Assembly (NCBI RefSeq): GCF_028453695.1 | Contig: NC_135774.1 | Location: forward strand, 13,640,001 to 13,704,000 | Origin: Augochlora pura | Taxonomy: Eukaryota; Arthropoda; Insecta; Hymenoptera; Halictidae | DNA: 64,000 nucleotides | Direction of reading: 5' to 3' | Shown: piece by piece, positions 62,462 through 64,000 of the stretch | Numbering within the stretch: position 1 is the stretch's first letter | Layout: every line of letters begins with the position of its first letter | Program-made: the position numbers and the translations under genes | Notes under the pieces: model-generated | What the model was told of the DNA's origin: nothing | Seen by the model: the letters and a program-made list of their open reading frames with translations, nothing else | Databases searched by the model: none

Positions 62462-62610
62462 GCCCTCTCTTCCCTCTCGCCTCTTGTTCTCTCTTGTTGT
62501 TCCCTCTTGCTCCCTCTTCCTCACTCTTGTTCTCTCTTAGCCTCTCCCTCCTCTCTTCTCTCTCTCTCTCTTCCTCTCTTTCTCTCTCTCTTGGTCTCTG
62601 TCTCTCTCAC
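62462..62610 (-). repeat. CT-rich low-complexity block
   Basis: About 150 bp of CTCTTGTTCCCTCT-like variants ending in (CT)n. The early part has a loose period of about 10-12 bp (CTCTTGTTCT, CCTCTTGCTC). Confidence 0.9.
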
Positions 62611-64000
62611 CAACCCCCTCCCCGTCCCTCTGGCCAGCACGTCTCGTTGTATATCCTCCTTTATGCGGCCCGGTTTCGGCTTCCGGCCCCGCCATTCAGG
62701 AATATCACCTTACGCGCGCATCCTCGTGATTCAGCCGACTCTCGAAACACGTTGTAATCAAAGGATTACCACGGGTACCGAGCCGCGGCCCCTAAGTCAG
62801 CCTCTGTTCAACGCGACCACCCCGGCCACCACCACCGCCGAGCTATAATCATCGTCGCACACGCGTCCTCCGATCCACACCCGCGCCGACCCTGCGTCCT
62901 CAGAAACCTTAACCCTTTCGTTAAACGACCGATTTTCGAACGACTTGCCGCTGGATTTTATCCACGCCGGCGCTGCCTTGTCATTGGTCGCGACCTGCTC
63001 GTCCACGCGTCTCGGACACCGGAGGCGTGATTAGGGCTACTGTTCGCACGAGTTACGCTGAAGTGTTTAACGATACGACGAATCGATCGAACGTTCTGTC
63101 TGCGATGTTTTTGGGGCTGGTTTGGGTGATATCATTTCCTTCGACAGTTTCTTTGTCTCTATATGGTATATACGATTCCAAAATGAACGTAAATCGTAAA
63201 TAAAATACTAAAAATAAATGAGTATTACAAATGTCATATATGGCATGTCTGATTGTAATCTTATTGGAGGGTATATTGACTTTGCTTATATTTTTCATTA
63301 ATAGATTTTTATTTTCTCCTGTGTTTTCATATTATATCTTTAAAGTATAGTATTTGGAAAAGGTATGACCCATCATGACCTTTTTAAAATTTATGATATA
63401 AATATAATATAGGAGTTAGTAATTATAATTTGAGCGACGTTCGCGTACCAAAAGGTACTCGAACTTATTATACTCAATTTTAAACGAGTAACATTCACAT
63501 TTAGTACATTCTACAAGAAATCTCCACGGCGAGTCTAACTCGTCGCTACACCCGATAATAAGATGGGAGTACAAGAATTCTCATAACGAGGTCCAACAAG
63601 AAATCAGTTCCTCGCAGGACCACCCTGATGTTATATGCAACACACGAACCCACCCAGAGAGGAAGTTGCGGCCCCTATTGCACAGGTAATTTAAGTAAGA
63701 GATAAGGGTAGAGAGGTGGTCGAGTCACCTGGCCGAGGATTTTCCCTCGGTCGACGGACCGACCGGGTTAGGTGCGTTCGTCGAACCGTTTTGCAAAGTT
63801 CCCGAATCCCGGACAAACTCCGTTGGCCCGTGTAAATTATGCCAGCAGGGCGGAGGAGCGTAAAATAAATCGGTGGTTATCGTTGAGATATTATTACGCG
63901 GAGGTCCGGCGAATTTCACGCGGCCAGGAACTAATTATATCGTGATAACGAGGCTAATTTGGAGCCGCGCGGGACCGTTTCGCACTTGTGCGCTTATAAA
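62611..64000. other. Intergenic stretch to the window end, no supportable gene
   Basis: GC-rich to 63.05 kb, AT-rich to 63.42 kb, then GC-balanced. Small palindromes such as GTACC-AAAA-GGTAC (63447-63460) are present. No exon or RNA gene was recognised. Confidence 0.6.

Overview
This is a nuclear window from an insect, most likely an aculeate hymenopteran and probably a bee. The coding content is eukaryotic, with short spliced exons, GT-AG introns and AATAAA polyadenylation. The non-coding DNA is a mosaic of AT-rich stretches and CpG-rich, GC-rich blocks with no obvious CpG depletion. It carries many short (GA)n, (CT)n and homopolymer G/C tracts and no transposase or reverse transcriptase reading frame. 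The bee assignment is an inference from this texture and one dispersed motif, not from a marker gene.

Only two protein-coding genes can be supported, and they sit side by side. EOGT (+ strand, coding 42909-46285, ten coding exons) encodes the ER-lumenal EGF-domain O-GlcNAc transferase, with a signal peptide and a C-terminal KDEL. PIGW (- strand, coding 48131-46569, one coding exon) encodes the multi-pass ER inositol acyltransferase of GPI-anchor synthesis. They are transcribed convergently, with 283 bp between stop codons, and their 3' UTRs probably overlap. Both act in the ER on glycan or glycolipid modification of secreted and surface proteins, but nothing in the sequence shows a functional link.

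From 1 to about 42.3 kb I find no supportable exon. This stretch contains long GA-rich blocks (51-530, 1928-2104), a 23-bp tandem array (21861-22069), a perfect 28-bp inverted repeat (34504-34587), a possible degenerate mobile element (29670-29945), a very G-rich tract (40780-40874), and CpG-rich patches that could be promoters or enhancers. It may be a gene desert, or part of a very long intron of a gene whose exons lie outside.

From 48.4 to 64 kb there is again no supportable gene. CTCF-like motifs lie upstream of PIGW, one short collagen-like Gly-X-Y run sits at 53051-53095, and GA/CT and G/C tracts recur. No tRNA, rRNA, snRNA, known microRNA or CRISPR array was recognised by eye. All splice junctions were inferred by reading consensus sites and protein continuity, without transcript data.
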